Positions 41,637 through 51,107 are shown, counted from the stretch's first letter. The stretch: 58,199 nt of DNA from an uncultured Marvinbryantia sp. (GCF_905201705.1 NZ_CAJKOX010000030.1:1-58199), one strand, 5' to 3'. Program-made: numbers and translations. The notes: a model not told the origin generated them from the letters alone.

Positions 41637-44600
41637 TTATTTTTGCCCGCCTTCTCCATTCAGCCGCTCCCAGATTTCCTGCTCGCTGTATTCCTTCAGC
41701 CGTTTTGTGTGCGTGCCGGGGATCTTGTCGTCCAGGCAGCAGACCGGGCGGTAAATACAATAATCGCACGCCTTTTGCTGCTTTCTCTGATACGGCACCG
41801 GGGCGATTTCGCCCTCCAGCATCGCGCTGCCGATCTCGCGCAGCTTCCTGTGCACAAACCCTGAGAGCGCCGCAAACTGCTCATCTGTCGCCGTTTTTGA
41901 TAGCTTCGACGGGGTCCCGTCCTTGTTGACGCTCACCGGAATCACATCAGAGGACTTCTGTATTCCCAGATCCATCTCCTGGAATACCGCCGGATTTTTA
42001 TTCACCAGCCCGTCCGGACGGAGCTGACGCAAAAGCTTTTTGTTTAATTCCTCCGGCGTCAGCTCTTCGTCTGTCTCCAGAAGCGGATCCTTCATATGAT
42101 AATAAAAAATACCCGCCGGAACGATCTCCCTGTCCGGGTGAACCCGTTTTTCCAGCTCCATGGCGGCGTTTAAGTAGACCACAAGCTGAAGCTGCAGTCC
42201 GTAGTACAGCGCCACCAGATCAAAAGCGGTGTTTCCCGATTTGTAGTCGATCACCTTAACGTACACCTGGTCTTCCTTCTCACAGACGTCGATGCGGTCA
42301 ATGCGTCCCTGCAGCTTCATTTTTTCCTCCGGCGTCAGCGCAATGTTCACCGCCTCCAGACCCTCCACCTGCGAGAAAGAGACCTCAAAATTCGCCGGGT
42401 AAAAATGCCCGGACTGGATCTGGCGGTGCAGCGCCCAGACGGTGCGGCGCATAATGCGCTTCATGCGCCCGATCATCGCCTCGTTGCGCGCGCTGTCATG
42501 CAGGATCTGCTGTCCGTATCCCGCGGACACCTCGCTGACTGCCTCCTCGATAAAACGGTCGCGCACCTCCTCCGGGATTTCGAACCAGTTGTACCCGCTC
42601 TCCTCCACCTTCTGCGAATACAGCTCGATCGCGCTGTGGAACACCCTTCCCATGTCGACCGGGCGGAACACGTATTCTTCGCGCTCCTGCAGGCGCAGTC
42701 CGTACTGCAGGAAATGCGCAAAGGCGCAGGAAGCGAACTTTTCCAGACGGCTTACACTGTTGACCAACACCTCGCCGTACAGCTCGCGCGCCGCCTGCCG
42801 TCCGATGCCGCTCCCGTCAAAGGTGAGAAATGCCGCTTCCACTAATTTCTGCGCCTGCTCCGCCGTTCCCTGGCCGCGGCGGTACCAGTTATAAAGCTCC
42901 AGCCACTCGCCGGAGGGACGCTGCTCCCGGATCGTCCCAAAGCCCTCCAGCAGATAGGCAAGTGCGTTCTGGGGCGTCTCCACGCGATCCGCAAAGGAAT
43001 CGTAAGCATCTTCATCCTGCACGGAAAGCTCCGGGAACAGCCTGCCGATCGTGCGCATCACATAGGACGGGCGCAGAAGACTGCCGTCCATCGTCGCCTT
43101 GCTGCAGGAGAGATAGAGACGCTCCTGCGGTTTTGTCAGATTCAGATACAGATAAAATTTCTGGATATAGCTGTTCTGGCGCGCCGTCGGAGCCAGCTCG
43201 ACCTTGCTCTCCATCAGCGTTTCGCGCTCCAGGTCGGAAAGCAGACCGCCGCCTGCGCCTGTCGCCGGAACCCAGCCGTCGTTTAAGCCGAGGAAAAACA
43301 ACACCCTGATGTCCGTCAGACGGGTGCGCTCCAGATCGCCCACCTGGACGCGGTCCGCGGACGGCGGGATCATGCGCACGCGCGCCTCCTCAAAGCCGGC
43401 CTCCAGAAGCTCCGTATATTCCTTAAGCGTCAGAAGCTCATCGCCGAGAAGCTCCGCCAGCTTATCAAAAATGCCGATCACAAGAGCATAGATATTCGCA
43501 AATTCCTTCTCAAGCTCTGCCTGTCCGTCCGTGCGGAAGCCTTTTTCCATATCCGCGAGCTGCTGCTGGATCTCATAGTGGCAGAGCAGCCTGTGAAGGC
43601 TTTCTGTTTTTTCCCTCGCCGTCGTCTCCCCCGTCCGCAGACAGTGCACAAACGGAATGAGCGGCTCCATGATCCCGGCGCGCAGCTCCTCGCAGAGCGC
43701 AAGCTGCTCCTCCTCCAGAAAATCCACCGTCCGCATGAAAGGCTCTCTCCATCTGGAAAATCCGCGCACGCCCGCGGCAAGCACGTAATTTTCCAGCATG
43801 TCGAGCTTTTCTCCCTCAATTTTGCAAAGATCTGTCCGCAGATAGCGGAAAACGGACGCGCAGGTGAAATCCTGCTGCACCATGTCGAGCGCGGCGCGCA
43901 GAAATTCGATCAGCGGATTCGAAAAAACCGTCCGTGTGCTGTCCATAAAGTATGCGATCCCATACTCCCCGAACACCTGCGGAATGTAGCTGCTGTACGA
44001 AGCCATATCGCCGACGATCACCGCAATATCCTGAAAGCGGTACCCCTCCCGCAGGAGGGCGCGGATGGTGCGCGCCGCAAAGTGCGCCTCCTGCACCGGA
44101 TTTGCCGCCGTGTGCAGGGAAATCGCGTCCTGCGATGACTCCGCAGCCGGCGGCTGCTTTGCATCCCGCGCAGTCGCTTCTGCTGGCTGCTGCTTTGCAT
44201 CCTGCGGCGTCTCTCCTGCTGACGGCCGATTTGCGTCTTGTGACGTCCACTGCGCGGCGCGGCTTCCGCTGCGGAAGAGCCTTGCCTCCAGGAATCCGAG
44301 CTCCGGGCTTTTGACGAAACGCGGAAGCGTCCTCCACTCCATCACCACCGGCGGCAGGATGCTGCAGCACGCCTCCTGCGCCGTGTGCGTCAGAGCGCGG
44401 ATAGTCTTTTTGCTTAAATAAAACAGCTCGTGCTCGCCGCGGATGCGGTAGAAATCCTCTCTTGCGTCGATCGTCACCGTCACATATACCTGCTCCGCCA
44501 GCGAAAAAAGCTCTCGCAGAAGCTTATTCTGCACGGGTGTGAAACCGGTAAAGCCATCCAGCGCCACCACGCAGCCCTTCAGGATCTCAGACTGGCGCGC

Positions 44601-45161
44601 CACCTGGCAGAGCGCCTCCAGCGTTTCCTCCGCCGTGATGTATTTTCCCTCCAGCTCCTCCTGGAAGCCTTCGTAGAGAAGCTGGATATCCTTCAGCTTA
44701 TAAAAGAGGGACGGCTTTTGCTCCGCCCGCTGCAAAAGCCGCTCCATCTTCTCCGAGTCGATATCATACTGCGTCAGCTCCGAGATCATGGATTTCATCT
44801 GCTGCAGATATCCCATCTTTTTCAGATTTCCTTTTAAAACCTTTAGCTCATCCTGCCGTCTGGAGGCCGCGCGCCGAAGGAGCAGCGTTTTTCCAAGCTC
44901 CTCCAGCACGGTGCGCTTATCCGCCCCCACCTCTTCAAAGATGCGGTGGGCGAGACGCTGAAAGCTTAAAATATCAATATTCAGAAGTCCCCCGTCCGGG
45001 TGGAGACGCACCAGCTCACGCTGCGTCTGCATGGTAAACTGCTCCGGTACGATCACCAGAAATTTCTTTTCCGGCGACTGAACCGCAGACTCGATGATGC
45101 TGCTGTAAATGTAGCGGGATTTCCCGCTCCCGGAGCTTCCCAGGATCAGACGCAGTGACAT
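41637..45161 (-). CDS. addB: ATP-dependent nuclease subunit B
   Basis: 1174 residues. Starts SLRLILGSSGSGKSRYIY (Walker A). The C-terminal nuclease holds VKVIDYKSGNTAFD, and the iron-sulfur cysteines are Cys in EKFASCAFAHF plus CDYCIYRPVCC. Residues 306-353 are an insertion of four 12-residue Gln/Asp/Ala-rich repeats not typical of AddB. It starts after a 127-base gap from valS and leads the valS-distal block. Partner AddA follows. Confidence 0.95.
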   Translation of the reverse strand: MSLRLILGSSGSGKSRYIYSSIIESAVQSPEKKFLVIVPEQFTMQTQRELVRLHPDGGLLNIDILSFQRLAHRIFEEVGADKRTVLEELGKTLLLRRAASRRQDELKVLKGNLKKMGYLQQMKSMISELTQYDIDSEKMERLLQRAEQKPSLFYKLKDIQLLYEGFQEELEGKYITAEETLEALCQVARQSEILKGCVVALDGFTGFTPVQNKLLRELFSLAEQVYVTVTIDAREDFYRIRGEHELFYLSKKTIRALTHTAQEACCSILPPVVMEWRTLPRFVKSPELGFLEARLFRSGSRAAQWTSQDANRPSAGETPQDAKQQPAEATARDAKQPPAAESSQDAISLHTAANPVQEAHFAARTIRALLREGYRFQDIAVIVGDMASYSSYIPQVFGEYGIAYFMDSTRTVFSNPLIEFLRAALDMVQQDFTCASVFRYLRTDLCKIEGEKLDMLENYVLAAGVRGFSRWREPFMRTVDFLEEEQLALCEELRAGIMEPLIPFVHCLRTGETTAREKTESLHRLLCHYEIQQQLADMEKGFRTDGQAELEKEFANIYALVIGIFDKLAELLGDELLTLKEYTELLEAGFEEARVRMIPPSADRVQVGDLERTRLTDIRVLFFLGLNDGWVPATGAGGGLLSDLERETLMESKVELAPTARQNSYIQKFYLYLNLTKPQERLYLSCSKATMDGSLLRPSYVMRTIGRLFPELSVQDEDAYDSFADRVETPQNALAYLLEGFGTIREQRPSGEWLELYNWYRRGQGTAEQAQKLVEAAFLTFDGSGIGRQAARELYGEVLVNSVSRLEKFASCAFAHFLQYGLRLQEREEYVFRPVDMGRVFHSAIELYSQKVEESGYNWFEIPEEVRDRFIEEAVSEVSAGYGQQILHDSARNEAMIGRMKRIMRRTVWALHRQIQSGHFYPANFEVSFSQVEGLEAVNIALTPEEKMKLQGRIDRIDVCEKEDQVYVKVIDYKSGNTAFDLVALYYGLQLQLVVYLNAAMELEKRVHPDREIVPAGIFYYHMKDPLLETDEELTPEELNKKLLRQLRPDGLVNKNPAVFQEMDLGIQKSSDVIPVSVNKDGTPSKLSKTATDEQFAALSGFVHRKLREIGSAMLEGEIAPVPYQRKQQKACDYCIYRPVCCLDDKIPGTHTKRLKEYSEQEIWERLNGEGGQK
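44103..44246. repeat. Four 36-bp tandem repeats inside addB
   Basis: The motif TTTGCRT (minus: AYGCAAA) recurs at 44122, 44158, 44194 and 44230, exactly 36 bases apart. Each unit codes for 12 residues with the core (Q/R)DA, for example TPQDAKQQPAEA and TARDAKQPPAAE. The reading frame is kept. Confidence 0.85.
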
Positions 45162-45288
45162 AGCTTCTCCTTTCCTGCCGCGATGCGCCGCACTTTTTTG
45201 CCGGCTGTCCCGATTCTGCCGGGGCGCGCACCGCGATACCTTTCCTTCACTTCTGCGCAGGCTGTTTCGTTCCTGCGCCGCAATACCT

Positions 45289-47940
45289 TTACTTCGTCAG
45301 ATGTGCCAGGCGCTCCTGCACCTGGTTCATCATATCGGTGTATTTTGCAAGCTTCGCTTTTTCCTCGGCAATTTTCGCCTCCGGAGCGCGGCTCACAAAT
45401 TTTTCATTGCCGAGCATTCCGTTTACACGCGCAAGTTCCTTCGTCAGGCGCTCTTCTTCTTTTTTCAGACGCTCTATTTCTTTCTCAATATCCACCAGCT
45501 CGGCAAACGGCATATAAAGCACTGCTTCATGAATCACTGCCGATACGGCGTCCTCTCCGATGCCCGCCTTATCCGCCTGGATAACGACCTCGCTCGCATA
45601 ACCGAGTGTCGCAAAGAATACTTTTCCGTCCTCAAAAATGCTGCGCACTTCCTCTTTTTCGGAAACTACGAATACCTTCGCCTTTCTGCTGGGCGGAACG
45701 TTCATGGAGCTGCGCACATTGCGGATGGCGCGCACGGCTTCTTTGATTGCCTCTACCTCGGTTTCCTCCGCCGCAAAATCCCATTCGTCCGTCCACTCCG
45801 GCCAGGAAGCGATCATGATGGATTCCTCCTGCGGATTCAGGGTACAATAAATTTCCTCGGTGATAAACGGCATGTACGGATGCAGAAGCTTCAGGGCGTT
45901 TCCAAGCACCGCCTTTAAGGTCCAGAGCGCCGCCGCCTTTGTGTTATCCGTGTCGCTGTACAGACGCGGTTTTACCATCTCGATATACCAGTCGCAGAAT
46001 TCCTCCCAGATGAAGTCGTACACCTTCTGCACCGCGATGCCAAGCTCGAATTTCTCCATGTTGTCGGTAACGTCTTTTGCCAGCGCGTTCACCTTTGAGA
46101 GAATCCACTTATCCGCCTGCGTAAGCGCATCCTTTGGCATTTCGGACGGAACCTCTGCCTTCTCCAGATTCATCATGATAAAGCGCGATGCGTTCCATAT
46201 CTTGTTTGCGAAATTTCTGCTCGCCTCCACACGCTCCCAGTAGAAACGCATATCGTTGCCGGGCGCATTTCCGGTCATCAGTGTGAGACGCAGCGCGTCG
46301 GCGCCGTATTTATCGATCACCTCCAGCGGATCAATGCCGTTTCCGAGAGATTTGCTCATCTTGCGTCCCTGAGAGTCGCGCACAAGACCGTGGATCAGTA
46401 CGTGATGGAACGGCGCTTTTCCGGTCTGCTCAAGCCCGGAGAATACCATGCGGATTACCCAGAAGAAGATGATATCATAGCCCGTTACCAGCACGTCGGT
46501 CGGATAGAAGTATTCCATTTCTTCCGTTTTCTCCGGCCAGCCGAGCGTGGAAAACGGCCACAGCGCCGAAGAGAACCAGGTATCCAGGGTATCCTCATCC
46601 TGCGTCAGATGGGTGCAGCCGCACTTCGGGCATTTTTCCGGCGCGCCGCCTTTCTTCACCACGATCTCTCCGCACTCGTCGCAGTAATATGCCGGAATGC
46701 GGTGTCCCCACCAGAGCTGACGGGAAATGCACCAGTCGCGGATGTTTTCCAGCCAGTGCAGATACGTCTTGTCGAAGCGCTCCGGCACGAAAGTCAGCTC
46801 GCCATCCTCCAGCGCCTTGATCGCCGCCTTTGCCATCTCATCCATGCGCACGAACCACTGCTGTTTTACCATCGGCTCCACCGTCGTCTTGCAGCGGTCA
46901 TGCGTGCCGACTGCGTGCATGTGCGGGGCCACCTTCACCAGAAGCCCCAGCTCGTCAAGATCCTTCACGATGGCTTTGCGCGCCTCGTAACGGTCCATAC
47001 CGGCATACTTTCCGCCCAGCTCATTGATGGTAGCGTCGTCGTTCATGATGCAGATTTCTTCGAGATTATGGCGTTTGCCCACCTCAAAGTCGTTCGGATC
47101 GTGCGCCGGCGTGATCTTCACGCAGCCGGTTCCAAATTCCTTGTCTACATAGGCATCGGCAATCACCGGGATCTGCCTGCCGGTCAGCGGCAGCTCCAGC
47201 ATTTTCCCTATCAGATCCGTGTAGCGCTCATCCTCCGGGTTTACGGCAACCGCCGTATCGCCGAGCAGCGTTTCCGGGCGGGTGGTCGCAATCTCCACAA
47301 ACTTTCCTTCCTCGCCCACTACCGGATAGTTGATGTGCCAGAAGTGTCCCTCCTGATCCTCGTGCAGCACCTCGGCGTCGGAAATCGAGGTCTGGCATAC
47401 CGGGCACCAGTTGATGATGCGGGAGCCTTTATAAATGTAGCCTTTCTCATACAGCTTGACAAAAACCTCTTCTACGGCTTTGGAACAGCCCTCGTCCATG
47501 GTGAAGCGCTCACGCTCCCAGTCCGCCGAAGAGCCAAGCTTTTTGAGCTGGTTGATGATACGGGAGCCGTACTCCTCCTTCCACGCCCAGGCGTGCTTTA
47601 AAAATTCCTCACGCCCGATCTCATCCTTGTCAATGCCCTGCTCCTTGAGCTTTTCGATGACCTTTACCTCGGTCGCGATCGCCGCATGGTCGGTCCCCGG
47701 CTGCCACAGCGCCTCGTAGCCCTGCATCCGCTTAAAACGGATCAGGATATCCTGCATGGTGTTGTCCAGCGCATGTCCCATGTGAAGCTGCCCGGTAACG
47801 TTGGGCGGCGGCATTACGATGGTGAACGGCTTCTTGTCCGGATTTACCTTTGCGTGGAAGTAGCCGTTGTCCATCCACTTCTGATACAGTCTTTCCTCCA
47901 ATCCCTTCGGATCGTAGGTTTTTGCAAGCTCTTTACTCAT
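45289..47940 (-). CDS. valS: Valyl-tRNA synthetase
   Basis: 883 residues from the ATG at 47940 (AAGGAG 7 bases before). The longer frame to 48117 reads through the T-box leader. HIGH motif PPPNVTGQLHMGHALD, KMSKS in GRKMSKSLGNGIDP, editing domain ATTRPETLLGDTAVAVNPED, zinc site CDECGE..CPKCGC, and a C-terminal coiled coil (IEKEIERLKKEEERLTKEL). Charges tRNA-Val. Controlled by the upstream T-box, as is normal for this gene in Firmicutes. Confidence 0.97.
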   Translation of the reverse strand: MSKELAKTYDPKGLEERLYQKWMDNGYFHAKVNPDKKPFTIVMPPPNVTGQLHMGHALDNTMQDILIRFKRMQGYEALWQPGTDHAAIATEVKVIEKLKEQGIDKDEIGREEFLKHAWAWKEEYGSRIINQLKKLGSSADWERERFTMDEGCSKAVEEVFVKLYEKGYIYKGSRIINWCPVCQTSISDAEVLHEDQEGHFWHINYPVVGEEGKFVEIATTRPETLLGDTAVAVNPEDERYTDLIGKMLELPLTGRQIPVIADAYVDKEFGTGCVKITPAHDPNDFEVGKRHNLEEICIMNDDATINELGGKYAGMDRYEARKAIVKDLDELGLLVKVAPHMHAVGTHDRCKTTVEPMVKQQWFVRMDEMAKAAIKALEDGELTFVPERFDKTYLHWLENIRDWCISRQLWWGHRIPAYYCDECGEIVVKKGGAPEKCPKCGCTHLTQDEDTLDTWFSSALWPFSTLGWPEKTEEMEYFYPTDVLVTGYDIIFFWVIRMVFSGLEQTGKAPFHHVLIHGLVRDSQGRKMSKSLGNGIDPLEVIDKYGADALRLTLMTGNAPGNDMRFYWERVEASRNFANKIWNASRFIMMNLEKAEVPSEMPKDALTQADKWILSKVNALAKDVTDNMEKFELGIAVQKVYDFIWEEFCDWYIEMVKPRLYSDTDNTKAAALWTLKAVLGNALKLLHPYMPFITEEIYCTLNPQEESIMIASWPEWTDEWDFAAEETEVEAIKEAVRAIRNVRSSMNVPPSRKAKVFVVSEKEEVRSIFEDGKVFFATLGYASEVVIQADKAGIGEDAVSAVIHEAVLYMPFAELVDIEKEIERLKKEEERLTKELARVNGMLGNEKFVSRAPEAKIAEEKAKLAKYTDMMNQVQERLAHLTK

Positions 47941-48058
47941 GATGATTCTCCTTTTTATACAGTTTGGCGGAGCATTTTGTCTCACAGGATCTGGGAAGGG
48001 ATTGTATGGAAATCCCAGCCCGAAAATTCTTTCTGAAAATAATAACTTCCAGGAGACG

Positions 48059-48381
48059 ACGAAAGCCCTCCGCACGGCTTTCGTGCGAAGGGCGTATATA
48101 CGCGGTACCACCTTCATTTATCGCTCATTCTCCTTAACGCGGATCAGACGTGAATCCTTACACACCGCACAATGCCTCTGCACTGCTTTTGGCATACAGC
48201 ACGCAAATCTGGGCTACACCCGTTTTCGCATGCCGCACACAGAGCCTTCACTCTGCGGCTTCCGGATTCCGGTTCAAAAGCTACCTTCCATCCGTGCCTT
48301 CCCGGATATCCTTTCAGCCGGTGGGATATCCTCTCTGATGGCGCCGCGGATGTACTCCTCTTTCTCAAAACCTTTTCCAAT
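48059..48381 (-). promoter_or_regulatory. T-box riboswitch of valS
   Basis: On the minus strand the conserved T-box AAGGTGGTACCGCG is at 48101-48114, able to pair into the antiterminator with GCCCTTCG. The competing terminator is ACGAAAGCC/GGCTTTCGT (48059-48084). Upstream stem-I has the GAGG-AGTAC region. Uncharged tRNA would bind and permit valS transcription. The specifier codon was not identified by eye; assignment to valine rests on the gene. Confidence 0.9.
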
Positions 48382-48387
48382 GTCTTT

Positions 48388-48416
48388 ATCATAGCGGACA
48401 GCTGAAAATTTGTCAA
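48388..48416 (-). promoter_or_regulatory. Promoter of the valS leader
   Basis: On the minus strand TTGACA (a perfect -35) and TATGAT are 17 bases apart, just upstream of the T-box leader. Confidence 0.88.
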
Positions 48417-48533
48417 GAAATTTTACTGCCTGCTTCGGTATCATGGAATTATAGGTTATTGTTCTTTATATTCATAAATATTTTGTTGAATATATAGAAT
48501 TAATTATTATACACAAAAGATATAAAATAAGTA

Positions 48534-48562
48534 TTGCTATTTTAAAAAATTTTAGCTATACT
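48534..48562 (+). promoter_or_regulatory. Promoter of the antitoxin/GNAT pair
   Basis: TTGCTA and TATACT separated by 17 bases on the plus strand, 35 bases before the antitoxin ATG at 48598. The surrounding 48430-48597 is markedly AT-rich. Confidence 0.75.
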
Positions 48563-48597
48563 AAGATTGAAAACAAATTCGAAAGGAGTATATACAC

Positions 48598-48777
48598 ATG
48601 GCAACACAGAGCATTAAAAAAAATATTGTAATCCATGACAAAAACTCCGCCACTGCTTTTGTGGAAGCAATGGAAAAAGCTGCCGCTATTGCGACAAAAG
48701 CAGTTCCGACCAGTCATCAAATAAAAGAATTAAAAGGCAAGAAAAATATCAGGGCCTTCTTTGGAGATAAACTATAA
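48598..48777 (+). CDS. Small antitoxin-like protein (59 residues)
   Basis: A 59-residue protein from ATG at 48598 with AAAGGAG about 10 bases upstream. Sequence is Lys/Ala-rich: MATQSIKKNIVIHDK, a helix (SATAFVEAMEKAAAIAT) and a C-terminal ELKGKKNIRAFFGDKL. Length, promoter and a 1-base overlap with the following gene fit an antitoxin. No DNA-binding motif is certain. It is too short for most ORF calls, so could be missed. Confidence 0.72.
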   Translation: MATQSIKKNIVIHDKNSATAFVEAMEKAAAIATKAVPTSHQIKELKGKKNIRAFFGDKL

Positions 48778-49376
48778 TGGATTATGTCGAATTGAATCTT
48801 TTAGAAATGCTTGACACATACGGGGAGGAGAAATTGCAGAAAATCCTCTCCCGTTTTATTTGTCCGCAGAATATAGATGTAGAAAACTTTATACAGACAA
48901 AAGCTATCAATTTTGCACGGCAACGAATCGCTATGACATATCTGGTTTTCTCGGATGATAATCAGCCAGAATTTGTTGGATACTTTACTCTGGCAAATAA
49001 GTTTGTATCTGTTACTGGAAAAGCATTAAGTAAAACTCTCCAAAAACGTATCCTGAAGTTTTCGCAATATGATGCAGAGCTTGACCGCTTTCTGGTTTCA
49101 ATGCCTTTAATCGCACAACTGGGACGCAATTTCAATCCTGCTTTATCTGCTTCTATCCCTGGCAGTGATTTATTAACGATAGCCTGCGGCAAGGTTCGAG
49201 AAGCGCAGTTTATCATTGGCGGAAAAACTGTTTATATAGAATGTGCCAGCAATGCTAAATTATATGATTTCTATTCTGCTTCTCAGTTTGTTCAGTTCGG
49301 GCAACGGAACCGGGATATCGACGAAGTCGCCGAAAGCGCCATACTGGTACAAATGTTGAAATACTTTCGGGATTAA
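48777..49376 (+). CDS. GNAT-like protein, probable toxin of the pair
   Basis: 199 residues. The strand FVGYFTLANKFVSV, the segment MPLIAQLGRNFNP, SDLLTIACGKVREAQFIIGG and the closing VYIECASNAKLYDFYSASQFVQF match the acetyl-CoA-binding order of GNAT proteins, though the central loop lacks the classical RxxGxG/A. It starts at the last base of the antitoxin stop. GNAT toxins of this layout acetylate charged tRNA; here that is inference. Alternative: an ordinary acetyltransferase without toxin role. Confidence 0.65.
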   Translation: MDYVELNLLEMLDTYGEEKLQKILSRFICPQNIDVENFIQTKAINFARQRIAMTYLVFSDDNQPEFVGYFTLANKFVSVTGKALSKTLQKRILKFSQYDAELDRFLVSMPLIAQLGRNFNPALSASIPGSDLLTIACGKVREAQFIIGGKTVYIECASNAKLYDFYSASQFVQFGQRNRDIDEVAESAILVQMLKYFRD

Positions 49377-49437
49377 AATGCCACTTTTTCCACCATATTT
49401 ATATGGCAATTCATTCTATCATTTCAGATATAAGCTA

Positions 49438-50322
49438 TTATCCGGTTATCTTGGACGCTTTCCGGTAGTTCAGCGGTGTCTGCCCCGTTTCCCTCTTAAA
49501 AAGATTAATGTAATAGCTGGGACTCTGAAATCCGCACAGCGACGCAATCTCTGAAACGGAAAGCTCCGTATCCCGCAGCAGTTCCGCGCTTTTCGACAGC
49601 CGGTATTTTGTCAGATACGCAACCGGCGACATCCGGACATACTGCCGGAATAACTGACAGCTTTTGCTCCGGCAGACGGCACCGGCGCCGGCTATTTTAT
49701 CAAGGGTGAGCTTTTCTCCGTAATTGTTCTGAATATATTCTGTCATATTCAAAAAAGCCATTTGTGTAACATTATTTTTCTCACTGCTTTCCACTGTTTC
49801 AATATGCTCCCCTGCATCGGCACATATAGAAACCGCTTCCGCCAGCAGTCTGAGCGGATTGAAGGAAGCCGCATTTATCTCCCGATATATCCGGTCAATC
49901 CCCTCTATAATCTTCTTTTGCCAGGAAATATGGGAATCCAGTAAGATGTAATCCACATTTGCAAAACCAAATTTCTGTTCCGCGAAAATGCGCGCTTTAT
50001 CAAAGGAATTCGTAAACAGGGAAGGATGCACAACAAGCGCAATAAATGTACATTCCTCTTTCTGCCGGGAAAAACCATAATGCAGTCTGCGGCTGTTCAC
50101 AAAAATTCCCTGCCCCTGCCGGATAGGAATCCTGTTCCCGTTAATAAAATAATCCATTGCGCCATCAATGATGTAAATAAATTCCAAATCCGGGTGCCAG
50201 TGGCACAGAGCCTCATAGCCATAACGGGAAAGCTTATCTTTCTTTACATAAAGCGGAAAACCGGATAAATTGTAATGTAAACGCTCCGAGAAATCGGCAG
50301 ATACCTCTAAAGGTGAATTCAT
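49438..50322 (-). CDS. AraC-family regulator
   Basis: 294 residues. The N-terminal cupin-like part (YEALCHWHPDLEFIYIIDGAMDYFINGNRIPI) binds a small ligand. The C-terminal double helix-turn-helix includes LTLDKIAGAGAVCRSKSCQLF and VSEIASLCGFQSPSYYINLFKR, then TGQTPLNYRK. AGGAG precedes the ATG. Divergent from the O-acetyltransferase gene, which it probably controls. Confidence 0.88.
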   Translation of the reverse strand: MNSPLEVSADFSERLHYNLSGFPLYVKKDKLSRYGYEALCHWHPDLEFIYIIDGAMDYFINGNRIPIRQGQGIFVNSRRLHYGFSRQKEECTFIALVVHPSLFTNSFDKARIFAEQKFGFANVDYILLDSHISWQKKIIEGIDRIYREINAASFNPLRLLAEAVSICADAGEHIETVESSEKNNVTQMAFLNMTEYIQNNYGEKLTLDKIAGAGAVCRSKSCQLFRQYVRMSPVAYLTKYRLSKSAELLRDTELSVSEIASLCGFQSPSYYINLFKRETGQTPLNYRKASKITG

Positions 50323-50355
50323 ACAATGCTCCTGTAAAAATACGATTTTTATATT

Positions 50356-50384
50356 ATTCTAGTGGATTTTACAAGATTTTTCAA
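50356..50384 (-). promoter_or_regulatory. Promoter of the AraC-type gene at 50322
   Basis: On the minus strand TTGAAA and TAGAAT are 17 bases apart, about 35 bases before the regulator ATG. Confidence 0.65.
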
Positions 50385-50391
50385 GAGAGCT

Positions 50392-50414
50392 GATGTACAA
50401 TATTAATATACATC
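50392..50414. promoter_or_regulatory. Inverted repeat upstream of the acetyltransferase
   Basis: GATGTA and TACATC flank 11 bases (CAATATTAATA), located 17 bases before the acetyltransferase ATG at 50432. Possibly an operator; the regulator is not shown. Confidence 0.4.
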
Positions 50415-50431
50415 CAGGGAGGAATACGGCT

Positions 50432-51040
50432 ATGACAAACAAGGAACGGAAAGAAAAGGGACTTGTATACTGTTATGATGATCCGTCATTACTAGGCGAC
50501 CAGCATATTTATCAGGACAAAATGGTGGAATACAACCGGACTTTGCCAACAGAGACAGAAAAGAGACGGCAGCTTCTGCCACTGGTTTTTGCAGAAATCG
50601 GGCATGAATGCACGGTGGAAACACCTTTAAACGCAAATTGGGGCTGCAGGCATGTTCATCTGGGAAACGGCGTTTATCTCAATTCCAATGTCACATTTGT
50701 GGATGATGAACATATTTACATCGGCGATAACTGCCTTATTGCCCCCAATGTTGTCTTTTGTACTTCCGGTCATCCTGTTCTGCCGGTTCTTCGCGAGCAT
50801 CACTATGTTTATAACCTTCCGATTCATGTAGGAAGGAATGTCTGGATCGGTTCCGGCGCCCAGATTATGCCCGGAATTACGATCGGGGATAATTCCGTAA
50901 TCGGAGCCGGAAGTGTGGTGACTGGCGATATTCCTGCAAATACCGTCGCCTACGGGGTGCCCTGCCGCGTCATACGCAGCATCGGCAAAAAGGATGAAAC
51001 ATATTACTATAAGGAAAGAAAGCTGGATGTATGGGAATAG
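50432..51040 (+). CDS. Maltose/galactoside O-acetyltransferase, hexapeptide-repeat type
   Basis: 202 residues from ATG at 50432 (GGGAGG 9 bases before; the frame to 50393 lacks one). An N-terminal helical MAT cap (MVEYNRTLPTETEKR) is followed by left-handed beta-helix repeats (GNGVYLNSNVTFVDDE, IYIGDNCLIAPNVVF, the catalytic His in CTSGHPVLP, VWIGSGAQIMPGITIGDNSVIGAGSVVT). Acetyl-CoA-dependent transfer to a sugar. Divergent from the AraC regulator. Confidence 0.88.
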   Translation: MTNKERKEKGLVYCYDDPSLLGDQHIYQDKMVEYNRTLPTETEKRRQLLPLVFAEIGHECTVETPLNANWGCRHVHLGNGVYLNSNVTFVDDEHIYIGDNCLIAPNVVFCTSGHPVLPVLREHHYVYNLPIHVGRNVWIGSGAQIMPGITIGDNSVIGAGSVVTGDIPANTVAYGVPCRVIRSIGKKDETYYYKERKLDVWE

Positions 51041-51065
51041 ATAGCGGCTGCTGCCCCGGCTTTTA

Positions 51066-51107
51066 TATAAGGTACCGGGAATATCAATATATTCCCAGCA
51101 CCTTATA
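51066..51107. terminator. Long hairpin at the 3' ends of convergent genes
   Basis: TATAAGGT pairs with ACCTTATA and GGGAATAT with ATATTCCC around a CAAT loop, with small asymmetric internal bulges. It covers the stop codon of the TOPRIM gene and follows the acetyltransferase, so it can end both transcripts. No strong T-run. Confidence 0.6.

Noticed and set aside
44103..44246. CRISPR-like array
   Set aside because: The 36-base spacing is exact, but there are no unique spacers; the units are coding tandem repeats within addB. No CRISPR array was seen anywhere.
46390..47601. 403-codon frame opposite valS
   Set aside because: Shadow of a highly conserved gene.
47941..48117. 59-residue N-terminal extension of ValS
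   Set aside because: It reads the T-box leader; the ATG at 47940 has a clear ribosome site.
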